NCBI GenBank assembly: GCA_963580455.1
Contig: OY756970.1
Span: forward strand, 12,772,001-12,836,000
Direction: 5' to 3'
Source: Euonymus europaeus
Taxonomy: Eukaryota; Streptophyta; Magnoliopsida; Celastrales; Celastraceae
Length of the DNA: 64,000 nt
Shown: positions 54,421 to 64,000 of the stretch, in pieces
Numbering within the stretch: position 1 is the stretch's first letter
How the letters are laid out: each line of letters begins with the position of its first letter
Position numbers and translations under genes: made by a program
The notes under the pieces: model-generated
Databases searched by the model: none
What the model saw: only the letters and a program-made list of their open reading frames with translations
What the model was told of the DNA's origin: nothing

Positions 54421-55983
54421 CGATTCTCAAGTATCAGTTGTTCGATGGCTTGATTTAATTTGTTGTTTGGCTTCCTGGTGATTGTTTGGGAAAAATTAGG
54501 TTTTTATGCTGTTTGATGTGAGAATTTCCGATTCAAAGATGGAATGTGTACAATGCTGGAGTTTTTTTGTGGAAGGATACTTGATGAGAATATGTGGTTT
54601 CAACACAGTGATGTAATAATCTTAGGTTTTTTGTTCTCCGGAACTGAGGCTATTTGCTTGGTTGGCTTTTACTTTTCCTGTACAACAAAATTCTCTCGTT
54701 CTGCTTTTCTTTTTCTTTTTTTTAAAATTTCCGGTAAGTGGCTGTGTGATGGAATAGAATGTGTAAAAAACTAGAGTTAAGCTACGTTAACTCCTAAATT
54801 TAGGTTGTTGTTCCTTTCTGTATTATTGAGTGTTAATAATGTGACTTCTGTTGTTACCATTGAATTTGAAAAGCATCAAGAAATTAAGCCTTGTGTCTTT
54901 CCCTTCCTGTATTTGATGTGGTTTTGTATGTAGTCTCAAACAAACTCATCAAGATGTTCAACTCGCAGTCTAATGCTTATCATAATGTGTTCCAGATCAT
55001 ATTAAATCTAGCGTAGATAATTACTACTGCAAGCTTTAACTACGTTTGTAAATTGTTCTGTTCATCATGCATGTCAAAAATCACTTGGACGTCAGTTTTT
55101 AGTGTGATCCATTTTATCGGTTTGTATGTAGAATGGTATGCAAACTTCAATCTTGGGCATTTGTGGATGAAAAATCATAATTTGTGATTAAAATTTTGTT
55201 TTGAGCATGATGACTGATGAGCATGAGGTGGAGATGGTCATAGGGTGGGCCATGTAATAATTTGCTTTGTATGAAAAGTTTTAAAGGGTTGTAAATAGTT
55301 GTAACTTGTAGGATTATTCATATACTTAGACAAGCACATCTTAGTCTTAATATCTCATTGACATGTCTTAAGCTTTGTGTAAGAATGTTAATTGGGAAAA
55401 AGGTTCTGGTTAAGCACTAAGAATGCTGCTTCCGTTCTACAATAGTTTGGAGTGGTAGAGAGTGTGATTTGCAGCAAACCCCCTATTTGTTTGTTGTCAT
55501 AATTTTCTTATTTTCTATTGTATTAGCCCTTATTTACCTATATGAGAATTGATAGAGTTAATCATAGATTTGTCGGCTGAATCTAAGTGTTGGCTGATTG
55601 GTTGTAAATACTAACTACGAAGCAGTCTCGTAAGAAAAGGTGATGTGTACAATATGATATTGTAGAGTCCTCTTTCATTATAAGACTTTTATTTTTATTG
55701 TTTATTAGCTCTACGTTGTTGGTGGTGGATTTACTTTGAATGTTTTTCTGTTGATATTTGGGTTCAGTTACAATGTTCATAACTTTATTGTGGTAAAGTT
55801 TTTGATAAGAGTTAAAAGGAAGTGCTGGGATTTAGAGTTGTATCATGTGTGCATGTGATGTATTTTCTTGATTGGTTTCCTATGTGCCCTGAAACAGGAG
55901 AGTTTCTGGTGCTTGTATAATTAGTTCTCTGAAACTTTAAGTTATCGTGTGTGCTCCTTAAGTTGTTCCACATAATTGTTGCA
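54421..55983 (+). other. Putative leader intron
   Basis: It is T-rich with no long open frame of substance (54544-54774 ends in stops and lacks a domain). It starts at the donor CAG/GTAC and runs to TTGTTGCAG at 55975-55983, a good acceptor. No transposon is recognised in it, unlike the rest of the window. Confidence 0.45.
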
Positions 55984-56053
55984 GCAGATTTGGCGGTTAT
56001 TGATAAACAATGGATAACACTGCTGATTCAAAGTACAAGGAAACAATAAAGGA
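55984..56053 (+). CDS. Putative first coding exon of a host gene (partial)
   Basis: After the acceptor at 55983, CAGATTTGGCGG leads to ATG 56009 in context AACAATGG, a good plant start context. Fifteen codons follow (MDNTADSKYKETIKE) to a strong donor at 56054 (GA/GTAAGT). I do not recognise the protein. No further exon can be seen: from 56115 on the sequence is transposon debris to the window end, so either the next exon lies beyond the window or the gene is broken. Lys/Glu-rich, hydrophilic start with no signal peptide. Confidence 0.45.
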
Positions 56054-56114
56054 GTAAGTTCTATATGTAGTCTGTACTTTTTTCCCTTTTGTTGTTTTCT
56101 TGTGTTTCGTCCAA

Positions 56115-56554
56115 TAGAGGGGTGACATCGGATCGAATTTCTCAAAATCTATATCCAATCCTAAATAAAAATAATGTATCCATGTATCACGGATAAAAAA
56201 AAATAATCTAAATTCATATCCTATCCATCGGATTTATCCGTGCGACACATATTTTGCTAGCGCATGACACCAATTAGAACTTCATGATTCATGAATCATA
56301 GGAACATAAATCAAAGTCTAAAGGACAAATAATATAAAAAATCATTCAGCAACACAGAAGGGTTTATAGTGTTAGCATGTTACGTTAGGGTTTACAAATT
56401 ACAATTAGGACTAGATTTATAGTTTATAATGTTATTTTTAGGTTTAGGGTTTACATTATTGTGTTTTTAGTATTTATTACTAACTTTACTAATTAGGATT
56501 TTAAAAATATTAGTTAATTGAATATTTGATTAGTAGTATGAGATCATATCACAT
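56115..56554 (-). mobile_element. hAT deletion derivative, related to 44238-45898
   Basis: The left end TAGAGGGGTGACATCGG corresponds to the inverted right terminus of the hAT element at 45898. The following 440 bp match the reverse complement of that element's right subterminal region, then (from about 56365) its inner left part, skipping the transposase region. It stops at ATATCACAT, equivalent to about 44620, so the other terminus is missing. Non-autonomous and truncated. Confidence 0.75.
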
Positions 56555-56556
56555 GG

Positions 56557-56658
56557 TGCCGTTTGGCACACCATTTCTCAAAGCATATATGCTATGATTG
56601 CTATCTAGTATCTAGTAGCATATATGAAACAAAATACTGTTGAGGTTACCAAACGACA
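56557..56658. mobile_element. Small foldback (MITE-like) element
   Basis: Imperfect inverted repeats of about 15 bp (TGCCGTTTGGCACACC and GGTTACCAAACGACA) bound 102 bp with an internal AGCATATATG/CATATATG palindrome. A hAT- or PIF-type MITE would look like this. No convincing target duplication is seen, and it starts almost exactly where the hAT fragment breaks off. Confidence 0.45.
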
Positions 56659-56701
56659 ATTAGAACCCAGATAGCATTTTATGACAATTTCATATTTGTG
56701 T

Positions 56702-57634
56702 TGTCACGCCTCTCTCCCAGATAAGTGCGGATGAGCACCCATGAAATCCAGAATCGTGACCGGCAGGGAACTCCTCCGTTCCCCGAGCCGAATTTAAACT
56801 CTAAGCCATCCAAAACACTATAAATCAACAAGCTAACTATAATAATAGCAATCCCAAATACCATCAATATGCAAATAGGAGTCTACAGCGGAAAATCCAT
56901 GAAAATCGTAGAAACCAAATGTAAATACAAAGACACAAATATCCACCCAGCAGCCACGCATCACATCTCATGCATCCCTGCGCTGATCATCCACTCCGGC
57001 TATCTCACCTGAAAAACATGAGAATAAAAGGGATGAGCCACAAAACTCAGTAGGGATATAGAGACAATATCGATATCAGAGTAAACAGTATTTACGGTAG
57101 AAATATGATAATGGAAATGAATAGAAACTCAAATAGTGATACACTCCCGTACCATCGAACTCTAGTAAATCAGAGATAAATTAAGAAAATCTGTGATATA
57201 AAATACATAAAGGAATACCATAAGTGATACCCTGATAGGATATAAAATCTCTGAGAAAATCAATGTATCATACACCTCATCACAATCAGTCAATCCGTAT
57301 GGTAGATACCGAGTAGACTCCACCACTACCATCCTCAAATACAACTCTCAAATCAGTACTCAAACATAATCCAACTCAAATCCATATCAACTCAAATCCA
57401 TAACAACTCAAATCCACATAACACCAGAAAATCCTCCACTGGACCCACCCTGATCCCCGCAAGTTGTCTCCCAGTCCAGGTACTCCCAGATTGGATGAGG
57501 ATCGAGCCTACATTAGGTACTCGATAACATCGCCTACATCGAAGAGCGTCCCCTAGGATGTACCTCACCTCAATCCAGTCTCCAGGTACGTACTCGATCA
57601 AAACCATCGATAAATCATCTAACTCAACTCGATC
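56702..57634 (+). repeat. Truncated Ty3/gypsy LTR (plus strand)
   Basis: It starts TGTCACGCCTCTCTCCC, the widespread start of plant chromovirus LTRs. It has the usual GC-rich first 120 bp and a GGATGAGCCACAAAACTCAG segment (about 57030-57050) typical of such LTRs. It is cut off at 57634, where Copia sequence begins in the opposite orientation. It is not similar enough to the Tekay element's LTR for me to call it the same family. The gag fragment at 63599-64000 is probably from the same element. Confidence 0.65.
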
Positions 57635-57649
57635 AGGGTAGATGGTTTC

Positions 57650-58252
57650 ACAATTATCTTTCCTTTTGAACAAGTGGCACATATATAATCTTTAGGCAAA
57701 AGAAACTTCTGGTTTCTTAATGAATGTCCATTTGTATTTTCAATTATCCTACGCATCATGGTAGAACCTGAGTGACCAAGGCGATCATGCCAAAGTATGG
57801 ATTCTTTTAGATTAAAACACTTCTGGTGTTTTTATCTCATGATCATGATAACTCTTATGAGTTATAACATGCGATTCAATCCACTTTATACTAATACAGT
57901 ATAATCCTGATGAGATAGTTTTGAATCTTTCTAACACAAGCTTCTGGCTTGATACAATTGAAGTAATGTATATATATTATATATCATTTTCACTTCTAGA
58001 TTCAATGTGATATCCATTTTGACGGATATCTTTAAAACTGATCAAATTTTTTCTTGATCTGAGAGAGTACGATGCATCTCCAATGTAAATTTTTGTACCT
58101 CCAGGCAACACTATATTGGTTCTTCCAGAATCTTCAATTATTTTTGATTTACCTGAGATTGTATGAACACTTGCTTCAAGCAATGTTAAATCCAAGAAAT
58201 ATTTTCGATGTTGAAATATAGAAGGTGTTGTTCCACTATCAATCAAACACAT
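57650..58252 (-). pseudogene. Copia protease and integrase N-terminus (inverted copy)
   Basis: The frame 58252-57977 opens with MCLIDSGTTPSIFQHRKYF (protease D-S-G present). It runs through SGKSKIIED and SLRSRKNLISF, the segment before the GAG-pre-integrase domain. Farther on the minus strand gives the WHDRLGHPGSTMMRRI zinc region in a shifted frame to about 57650. It is parallel to 61493-62125. Inactive. Confidence 0.8.
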
Positions 58253-58378
58253 ATCTTTATCAACTATTTTTCTATAAAAGAAAACAAAACAAAATTACTT
58301 GCATCACATATTAACTTAAAAATATCATATAAGTAAGTATTATATTGTATATAAATATTAGAAAGTATAAACTTGACA

Positions 58379-58491
58379 AGCCCGGGGTGAGTGGCTAAGT
58401 GGTGGTGAGAACCAAACAAAAAAAAAATAGCGTAGACAAAAAATGGTCTGAGGTTCGAACCCACCGTCACTCATTCCGGGCTTTTTTTTTT
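58379..58491 (+). mobile_element. tRNA-like SINE with Pol III boxes and terminator
   Basis: Box A TGGCTAAGTGG (58392-58402) and box B GGTTCGAACCC (58452-58462) fit the plant tRNA-gene consensus. The ends pair: AGCCCGG at 58379 with CCGGGCT at 58476-58482, plus a further GTGAGTG/CACTCAT. A T-run (58482-58491) would terminate Pol III. An A-rich insert separates D-arm and T-arm, so it is not a functional tRNA. It lies between gag and protease of the inverted Copia copy, antisense to it. The plus-strand Copia copy keeps only the box B half (61413-61482). Confidence 0.65.
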
Positions 58492-58767
58492 AATTAAGTA
58501 AATTGATCTAAAGAATATAAAATATTGAATTTTATTTCTTGTAATTGAATACATTCATAATTAAAACACAATACAAAAAGTAAACATAACAAGTAAATAA
58601 ATTATTTACAAATATCGGGATTTTGTAAGAAATTCGAAACATTCAAATTAGTTAAATCATTAAAATTCCCAAGATCATCAAAGTTGTCCAAATTATCATC
58701 ATCATCAAATTTGACAAAGTTTGTTTCAGTAACCTTTTGTTTTCCTTTGATGGAAGTTTGGTACAAC

Positions 58768-59291
58768 TCAACCAAGTGCTTTGGCGTGCGACAATTTCGA
58801 GACCAATGTCCTTACACCACACCTATAACAAATAGTTTCTTGACCCTTCTGGGGCTTATGATGATGTTGACTTGATTCTCCTCCAATATATCGCTTCTGG
58901 CGATATGGAGCATATGAGTTTTCATGGTTCCGATTACCATTCCAATGGCCTCTTCCTCTTCCTCTTCCTCTTCCATAACCACGTCTTCTCCTACGGCCAC
59001 TATGAGATACTGCGTTCACTTCAGGGAACGGTACGGCTCCAGTAGGTCAAGACTGGTGATTTTTCAACAACAACTCATTGTTTTGCTCAGCAACAAGCAA
59101 ATATGAAATTAATTGAGAATATAGTGTGAACCCACGTTCACGATATTGTTGTTGTAAAATCATATTGGATGCATGAAAAGTAGAAATTTTTTTTTCCAGC
59201 TTTTGAGATTCAGAAACGTTTTCACCACATAATTCAAGTTGTGTAGTGACTTTAAATAAAGCAGAATTGTAATCACGTACAGATTTAAAAT
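58768..59291 (-). pseudogene. Copia gag nucleocapsid (inverted copy)
   Basis: The frame 59019-58768 has the Gly/Arg-rich RGYGRGRGRGRG region, then YAPYRQKRYIGGES and the zinc-knuckle start CYRCGV, where the frame breaks (the plus copy continues with H and C). The earlier capsid part continues on the minus strand to the breakpoint at 59291. Overlapping frames (59000-58812 and plus-strand 58924-59106) are shadows. Confidence 0.75.
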
Positions 59292-59577
59292 TGTCAAAAA
59301 TGTGTCGACAGTATTACACGAAGACAACGCTGCATGCATAGCACAACTTCGAGGAGGATACATAAAAGGTGACAGAACTAAACATATTTCTCCAAAATTC
59401 TTTAGTGCACATGATCTCCAAAAAAGTGGGGAAATCAATGTTCAGCAAATTCGCTCCAGTGATAATTTGGCAGATTTGTTCACAAAGGCGCTCCCACCAG
59501 CAACATTCAAAAAGTTAGTATATCAGATTGGAATGCGTCATCTGAAAGATTTATCGTACACAAATCAGGGGGAGTAA
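59292..59577 (+). pseudogene. Copia RNase H C-terminus (fragment)
   Basis: The sequence opens abruptly at the inversion breakpoint, then reads TVLHEDNAACIAQLRGG, TKHISPKFF, and ends SSDNLADLFTKALPPATF...GE before TAA 59575-59577. This is the C-terminal third of Copia RNase H. The upstream RT and first RNase H catalytic residues are missing. It marks the 3' end of a Copia copy on the plus strand. Confidence 0.85.
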
Positions 59578-59818
59578 TGGTATGAAGATATCAACATGAA
59601 TTGTACTCTTTTTCCTTCGACCAAAGGTTTTTTTCCCACTGGGTTTTCCTTTGGCAAGGTTTTAACGAGGCAATTCATTCACTCTTTCCAACAAATTTTA
59701 TACAAGAATGATGTATTCTTTTCTTTCACTAAGTTTTTTTTTATCCCACTGGGTTTTTTTTCCTTAGTAAGGTTTTAACGAGACATATTTTATGTATACG
59801 TGGTCATTCAAGGGGGAG
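59578..59818 (+). other. Copia 3' untranslated region with duplicated motif and polypurine tract
   Basis: The block CCCACTGGGTTTTCC, then AAGGTTTTAACGAGG, occurs twice (about 59635-59672 and 59753-59784). CAAGGGGGAG at about 59809-59818 abuts the LTR and is the polypurine tract. The repeated ACTGGGTTTT/GGTTTTAACGAG block is common in the 3' regions of plant Copia elements; its role is not known to me. Confidence 0.75.
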
Positions 59819-60175
59819 TATTATGATATTGATTAGTGGATGTCGACTTTGATTAGTACATTTGGAAGCTAGTTATGAAGTGGTTAAAGTTACATTATTA
59901 GTAGTTGAAGGAAACTATTTAAATGAGTGGTTAGAAAGTGGTTAAACCTATATTATTAGTAGTTGATTAAACAATTGATTTGGTTGTTGTAAACTAATCC
60001 TATATAAAGGATGTTTAGTGAAATGAATGTGAGACCAATTTTTCTACATTTCTCTCTTGGAAACTCTCTCTAAATCTTTCTCTAAATTTCTTTCAAGTAT
60101 TCTTCTAAATACTCTTCATAAACACTAGTTTCGTTAATCTTGATTTTGAGAATATTCTGAGCTTGTTTTACAACA
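59819..60175 (+). repeat. Single LTR shared by permuted Copia copy
   Basis: It is 357 bp, starting TATTATGATATTG (original TG changed to TA) after the polypurine tract and ending TTTTACAACA just before the primer site. It contains a TATA box (CCTATATAAAGG, about 59999-60010) and the CTCTCT-rich R/U5 region. It serves both as 3' LTR of the fragment on its left and as 5' LTR of the copy on its right. Confidence 0.85.
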
Positions 60176-60177
60176 CG

Positions 60178-60189
60178 TTATCAGCACGA
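60178..60189 (+). other. Copia primer binding site
   Basis: TTATCAGCACGA follows the LTR by two bases. This half-tRNA-type primer sequence recurs in many plant Copia elements at this position. Confidence 0.7.
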
Positions 60190-60271
60190 TCGATTCATCA
60201 TTCGAAGGTTTGTTCCTATTTCAAGATTAGCGGTAAGGTTATTGAAACTTATATTTGTTATAATAGTTTCC

Positions 60272-61283
60272 ATGGCCAAGCTTACAAACTTGCAAATTTC
60301 TGCTCTTGATATTTCGGATAAAAATTACTTGAATTGGGTGTTAGAAACTGATATCCATCTGGAAGCTATGGGTCTTAGTCATACCATTCAAGAAGATAAT
60401 AACGCATCCCTGCAGGATCGCGCAAAAGCTATTATTTTTCTGCGTCATCATCTTGATGATCAATTGAAAAATGAATATCTTACTACAAAGAATCCTCTTA
60501 TTTTGTGGAAAAATTTAAAGGAAAGGTTTGAGCATTACAAAAATATAGTTCTTCCTAAAGCTAGATATGATTGGATGCATTTGAGATTTCAAGATTTTAA
60601 ATCTGTACGTGATTACAATTCTGCTTTATTTAAAGTCACTACACAACTTGAATTATGTGGTGAAAACGTTTCTGAATCTCAAAAGCTAGAAAAAAACTTT
60701 TTCTACTTTTCATGCATCCAATATGATTTTACAACAACAATATGGTGAACGTGGGTTCACACTATATTCTCAATTAATTTGATGTTTGCTTGTGGCTGAG
60801 CAAAACAATGAGTTGTTGAAAAACCACCAGTCTCGACCTACTGGAGCCGTACCGTTCCCTGAAGTGAACGCAGTATCTCATAGTGGCCGTGGGAGAGGAC
60901 GTGGTTATGGAAGAGGAAGAGCAAGAGGAAGAGGTCGTTGGAATGGTAATCGGAACCATGAAAACTCATATACTCCATATCGCCAGAAGCGATATATTGG
61001 AGGAGAATCAAGTCAATATCATCATAAGCCCCAGAAGGGCCAAGAAACTATTTGTTATAGGTGTGGTGTTCAAGGACATTGGTATCGAAATTGTCGCACG
61101 CCAAAACACTTGGTTGAGTTGTACCAAGCTTCCATCAAAGAAAAACAAAAGGTTACTAAAACAAACTTTGCCAAATTTGATGATGATAATGATTTGGACA
61201 ACTTTGATGATCTTGGGGAATTTAATGATTTAGCTAATTTGAAAGTTTCGGATTTCTTACAAAATCCCGATATTTGTAAATAA
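60272..61283 (+). pseudogene. Copia gag
   Basis: From ATG 60272 (MAKLTNLQISALDISDKNY) the capsid frame runs to 60748 with LNWVLETDIHLEAMGL, IIFLRHHLDDQLKNEYL and WMHLRFQDFKSVRDYN. A deletion or frameshift at about 60700-60785 breaks it. The second frame 60786-61283 has LLVAEQNNELLKNHQSRPTG, a Gly/Arg-rich segment, the CCHC knuckle CYRCGVQGHWYRNC and an acidic tail (FDDDNDLDNFDDLGEF). Lineage within Copia not assigned. Inactive because of the break. Confidence 0.85.
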
Positions 61284-61492
61284 TTTATTTACTTGTTATG
61301 TTTACTTTTTGTATTGTGTTTTAATTATGAATGTATTCAATTACAAGAAATAAAATTCAGTATTTTATATTCTTTAGATCAATTTAGTTAATTAAAAAAA
61401 AATTAAAAAAAACAAAAGCCCAGAATGAGTGACGGTGGGTTCGAACCTCGGACCATTTTTTTCTACGCTATTTTTTTTTCTTTTATAGAAAA
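61284..61492 (+). other. Non-coding insert between Copia gag and protease, with half of the tRNA-like SINE
   Basis: A/T-rich sequence is followed by the inverted box B half of the SINE (GGGTTCGAACC at about 61438-61448) and a T-rich run ending TTTTATAG. The inverted copy keeps the full SINE plus about 120 bp here. So the insertion predates the duplication, and this copy later lost the box A side. Confidence 0.65.
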
Positions 61493-63598
61493 TTGGTTGA
61501 TGAAGATATGTGTTTGATTGATAGTGGAACAACATATTCTATATTTCAACATCGAAAATATTTCTTGGATTTAACATTGCTTGAAACAAGTGTTCATACA
61601 ATCTCAGGTAAATCAAAAATAATTGAAGGTTCTGGAAGAACCAATATAGTGTTGCCTGGAGGTACAAAAATTTACATTGGAGATGCATTGTACTCTCTCA
61701 GATCAAGAAAAAATTTGATCAGTTTTAAAGATATCCGCCAAAATGGATATCACATTGAATCTGGAAGTGAAAATGATATAGAATATCTATACATTACTTC
61801 AATTGTATCAAGCCAGAAGCTTGTGTTAGAAAGATTCAAAGCTATCTATCAGGATTATACTGTATTAGTATAAAGTGGATTGAATTGCATGTTATAACTC
61901 ATAAGAGTTATCATGATCATGAGATAAAACACCATAAGTGTTTTAATCTAAAAGAATCCATACTTTGGCATGATCGCCTTGGTCACCCAGGTTCTACCAT
62001 GATGCGTAGGATAATTGAAAATACAAATGGACATTCATTAAGAAACCAGAGGTTTCTTTTGCCTAAAGATTATTTATGTGTCACTTGTTCAAAATGAAAG
62101 ATAATTGTGAAACCATCTACCCTGAAGATAGGTATGAAATCTCCTAATTTCCTTCAACGCATTCATGGTGATATATGTGGACCTATTCATCCACCATGTG
62201 GACCATTTCGTTATTTTATGGTTTTGATAGATGCATCATCTAAATGGTCGCATGTGTGTTTATTATCTACTCGTAATGTTGCATTTGCTAGATTGCTAGC
62301 TCAAATTATTCGTTTACGAGCACAATTTTTTGATTATCCCATTAAGTCAATTCGATTGGATAATGCTGGTGAATTTACTTCTCAAACATTTTATGACTAT
62401 TGCATGTCATTAGGAATTGATGTTGAACATCCAGTTGCTCATACTCATACACAAAATGGGTTAGCAGAATCTCTTATAAAACGTCTTCAATTGATTGCTC
62501 GTCCCATGCTTTTGAAAAGTAAATTACCTATTTATGCTTGGGGTCATGCTATTTTACATGCTGCATCTTTGATTTGTATTCGGCCTTCGGCACACCATAT
62601 ACATTCAACTTTACAATTGGTATTGGGTCACCAACCTAATATTTTCCATCTACGAGTCTTTGGTTGTGCAATTTATGTTCCTATTCCACCTCTACAGCGC
62701 TCCAAGATGGGACCACAACGTCAACTTGGTATTTATGTTGGTTTTGATTCCCCTTCTATTATTAGATATCTTGAACCACTAACTGGTGATATTTTCAAAG
62801 CTAGGTTTGCAAATTGTCAATTTGATGAATCTATTTTTCCTCCTTTAGGAAAAGAAAATTCTCTGTCCTATAAAGTTAAAGATATTGGTTGGTACACTCC
62901 TACACAATCTCATCTTGATCCTCCTACAAAACAATGTGAACTTGAAGTTCAAAAGATTATTCATTTACAAAATATTGCTAATCAATTGCCTGATGCTTTT
63001 ACTGATACTTCAAAGGTATTGCAGTCTCATGTTCCAGCTAGAAATGCAACTGCACGTATTGATGTCCCTGAAAGACATATAATAAATGATGAATTAAAAC
63101 CACGTCAGAAGCGTGGAAGACCAGTGGGTGCAAAAGATAGATTTCCTCGAAAAAAGAAATCACAAGTTTTAAATGAACCTCTAGAAGAGGATATTCCTGA
63201 TGAGAATGCTTCAAAAGAGCTGAATGAAAATCCAGACGAGAATATCATTACTCAATCTCAACATTCTATTCAAAAATCTCTTGACGAGATAATACCTCCG
63301 GAAGAGGTACATGTATCATATAATGATGAGTACTCTATAAATCGTGAAAAAAGATGGGATAGAAGTAAGATTATTTTCGACGACATATTTGCATATGCAA
63401 TTGCTATTGATATTACCAGAAGTAATGAGGATCATGAACCAAAATCCATCGATGAATGTCAACGTAGAAATGATTGGCCAAAATGGCAAGAAGCTATCAA
63501 AGCAGAGTTAAACTCTTTAAATAAAAGAGAAGTATTTGGACCTGTAGTCCAGACACCGAAAGATGTCATACCTGTTGGATACAAATGGGTATTTGTGA
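61493..63598 (+). pseudogene. Copia pol: protease, integrase and start of RT
   Basis: Protease frame 61493-61873 has CLIDSGTTYSIF. Frame 61885-62097 is the GAG-pre-integrase and zinc region (LWHDRLGHPG, ending CVTCSK, then TGA). Frame 62107-63636 is the integrase core with D22, D85 and E121 (DD35E; IRLDNAGEF, HTQNGLAES), a C-terminal part with an RKPRQKRGRP-like basic stretch near 63100-63160, and the first RT residues (WPKWQEAIKAELNSL, GYKWVFV). Copia sequence stops at about 63598, inside RT. Two stops split the polyprotein. Confidence 0.85.
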
Positions 63599-64000
63599 CA
63601 GCTGAGGAGGCAGATGGTGACGCTCAGGATACCTGATCAGAGGAGAGCTCTATTGGCTTCAGCATTTTTAAAGGATGATGCTTATGTCTGGTGGGAGAGT
63701 ATGACTATTGGTAGGGAGAGTATGGAGATGCCATGGACGGAGTTTGAGACTCTGTTTCTTGCACAGTATGTTCCTCAGGCCCTTCGCGTTGCGAAGGCCA
63801 AGGAGTTTCTGGAGCTGATTCAGAGTAGAGATATGACGGTGTCACAGTATCAGGCACGGTTTGAGGAGCTTGGTCGGTATGGAGAGGAGTACATTGCCAC
63901 TGAGGAGAAGAAGATACTGAGATTTCAGCGTGGACTGAAACCCCGTATTTCAAAGCGTTTAGCAGGGATGATGGTTTGTACTTACCGGGAGTGCATTGAC
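63599..64000 (+). pseudogene. Ty3/gypsy gag fragment (plus strand), running off the window
   Basis: From the Copia junction, a different frame reads RIPDQRRALLASAFLKDDAY, VWWESM, PWTEFETLFLAQYVP, and later SQYQARFEELGRYGEEYI and ILRFQRGLKPRISKRL. This is the capsid of a chromovirus-like gypsy element. The minus-strand open frame 63953-63705 is its shadow. With the LTR fragment at 56702-57634 it likely represents one element whose leader and gag start were replaced by the Copia cluster. It is open to the window end; intactness beyond is unknown. Confidence 0.8.

Larger units (their letters stand above)
57635..59291 (-). mobile_element. Inverted fragment of a Ty1/Copia element (INT-PR-gag)
   Basis: The whole segment is an inverted copy of about 60607-62125. 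On the minus strand it carries the gag middle (near 59290-59160), the gag nucleocapsid (59019-58768), a tRNA-like insertion, protease (58252-57977) and the integrase zinc region (about 57976-57650). Both edges are abrupt, inside coding sequence, with no LTR. It differs from the plus-strand copy by scattered substitutions and by extra sequence around the tRNA-like insertion, so the duplication is not very recent. Confidence 0.85.

Noticed and set aside
58379..58491. Genuine tRNA gene
   Set aside because: The A-rich insert between D-arm and T-arm positions and the lack of a plausible anticodon arm rule out a normal tRNA despite good boxes.
58768..59106. Ser-rich or Glu-rich small proteins on both strands
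   Set aside because: These are alternative frames through the Gly/Arg-rich gag segment (GGAAGAGGA-type repeats).
1..64000. CRISPR array, bacterial operon or phage signals
   Set aside because: No regularly spaced identical short repeats; all coding content is plant retroelement or hAT type with plant splice and TATA signals.

Overview
This is plant nuclear DNA, from an A+T-rich, repeat-dense region that looks like a dicot; I cannot name the species. Nearly everything recognisable is transposable element (TE), mostly LTR retrotransposons of lineages known only from plants: Athila, Tat/Retand, Tekay/Del chromovirus and SIRE/Maximus Copia. There are also hAT remnants, tRNA-like SINEs and tandem repeats. 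I see no complete host gene, rRNA, organellar DNA or CRISPR array.

Left (1-8231). A decayed Athila-like element occupies about 1070-7219. It has a tRNA-Asp-type primer site, gag and protease debris, then jumps to a post-pol tail without reverse transcriptase or integrase, so it is non-autonomous. Unidentified DNA with splice-like signals follows (7220-8231).

Centre (8232-51018). This is one minus-strand Tat/Retand element of roughly 11 kb, expanded to 42.8 kb by later insertions. A candidate 5-bp duplication (GTGAC) bounds it. Reading down the minus strand: 5' LTR, gag, protease, RT, RNase H, a second RNase H and integrase. An antisense gene (plus strand, with its own TATA box and intron-like gaps) lies between integrase and the 3' LTR. 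Three elements sit in this body: (i) a hAT remnant at 44238-45898 inside pol, with an 8-bp duplication; (ii) a Tekay chromovirus at 23698-43208 that splits the integrase and itself carries an Athila element at 30191-40776 (perfect duplication AATAT); (iii) a young SIRE-type Copia at 11455-22159 (perfect duplication GAAGT) that splits the antisense gene. The SIRE element has long open gag and pol frames and LTRs differing at only about 1% of sites by eye. It is the only element here that looks recent.

Right (51024-64000). First come unidentified DNA, a SINE-like tRNA-derived sequence and a DNA-transposon-like region with an approximately 182-bp tandem array. A GC-richer segment (54130-56053) follows that looks like the 5' end of a real host gene: leader, long leader intron and first coding exon. 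After it lie a hAT deletion derivative, a small foldback element and a gypsy LTR fragment. Last is a scrambled Copia: an inverted INT-PR-gag copy abuts a circularly permuted RH-LTR-gag-PR-INT-RT copy, embedded in a plus-strand gypsy element whose gag resumes at the window end.

The elements do not cooperate as a pathway. Their relationship is stratigraphic: Retand is older than Tekay, Tekay is older than Athila, and SIRE is the latest identifiable arrival.
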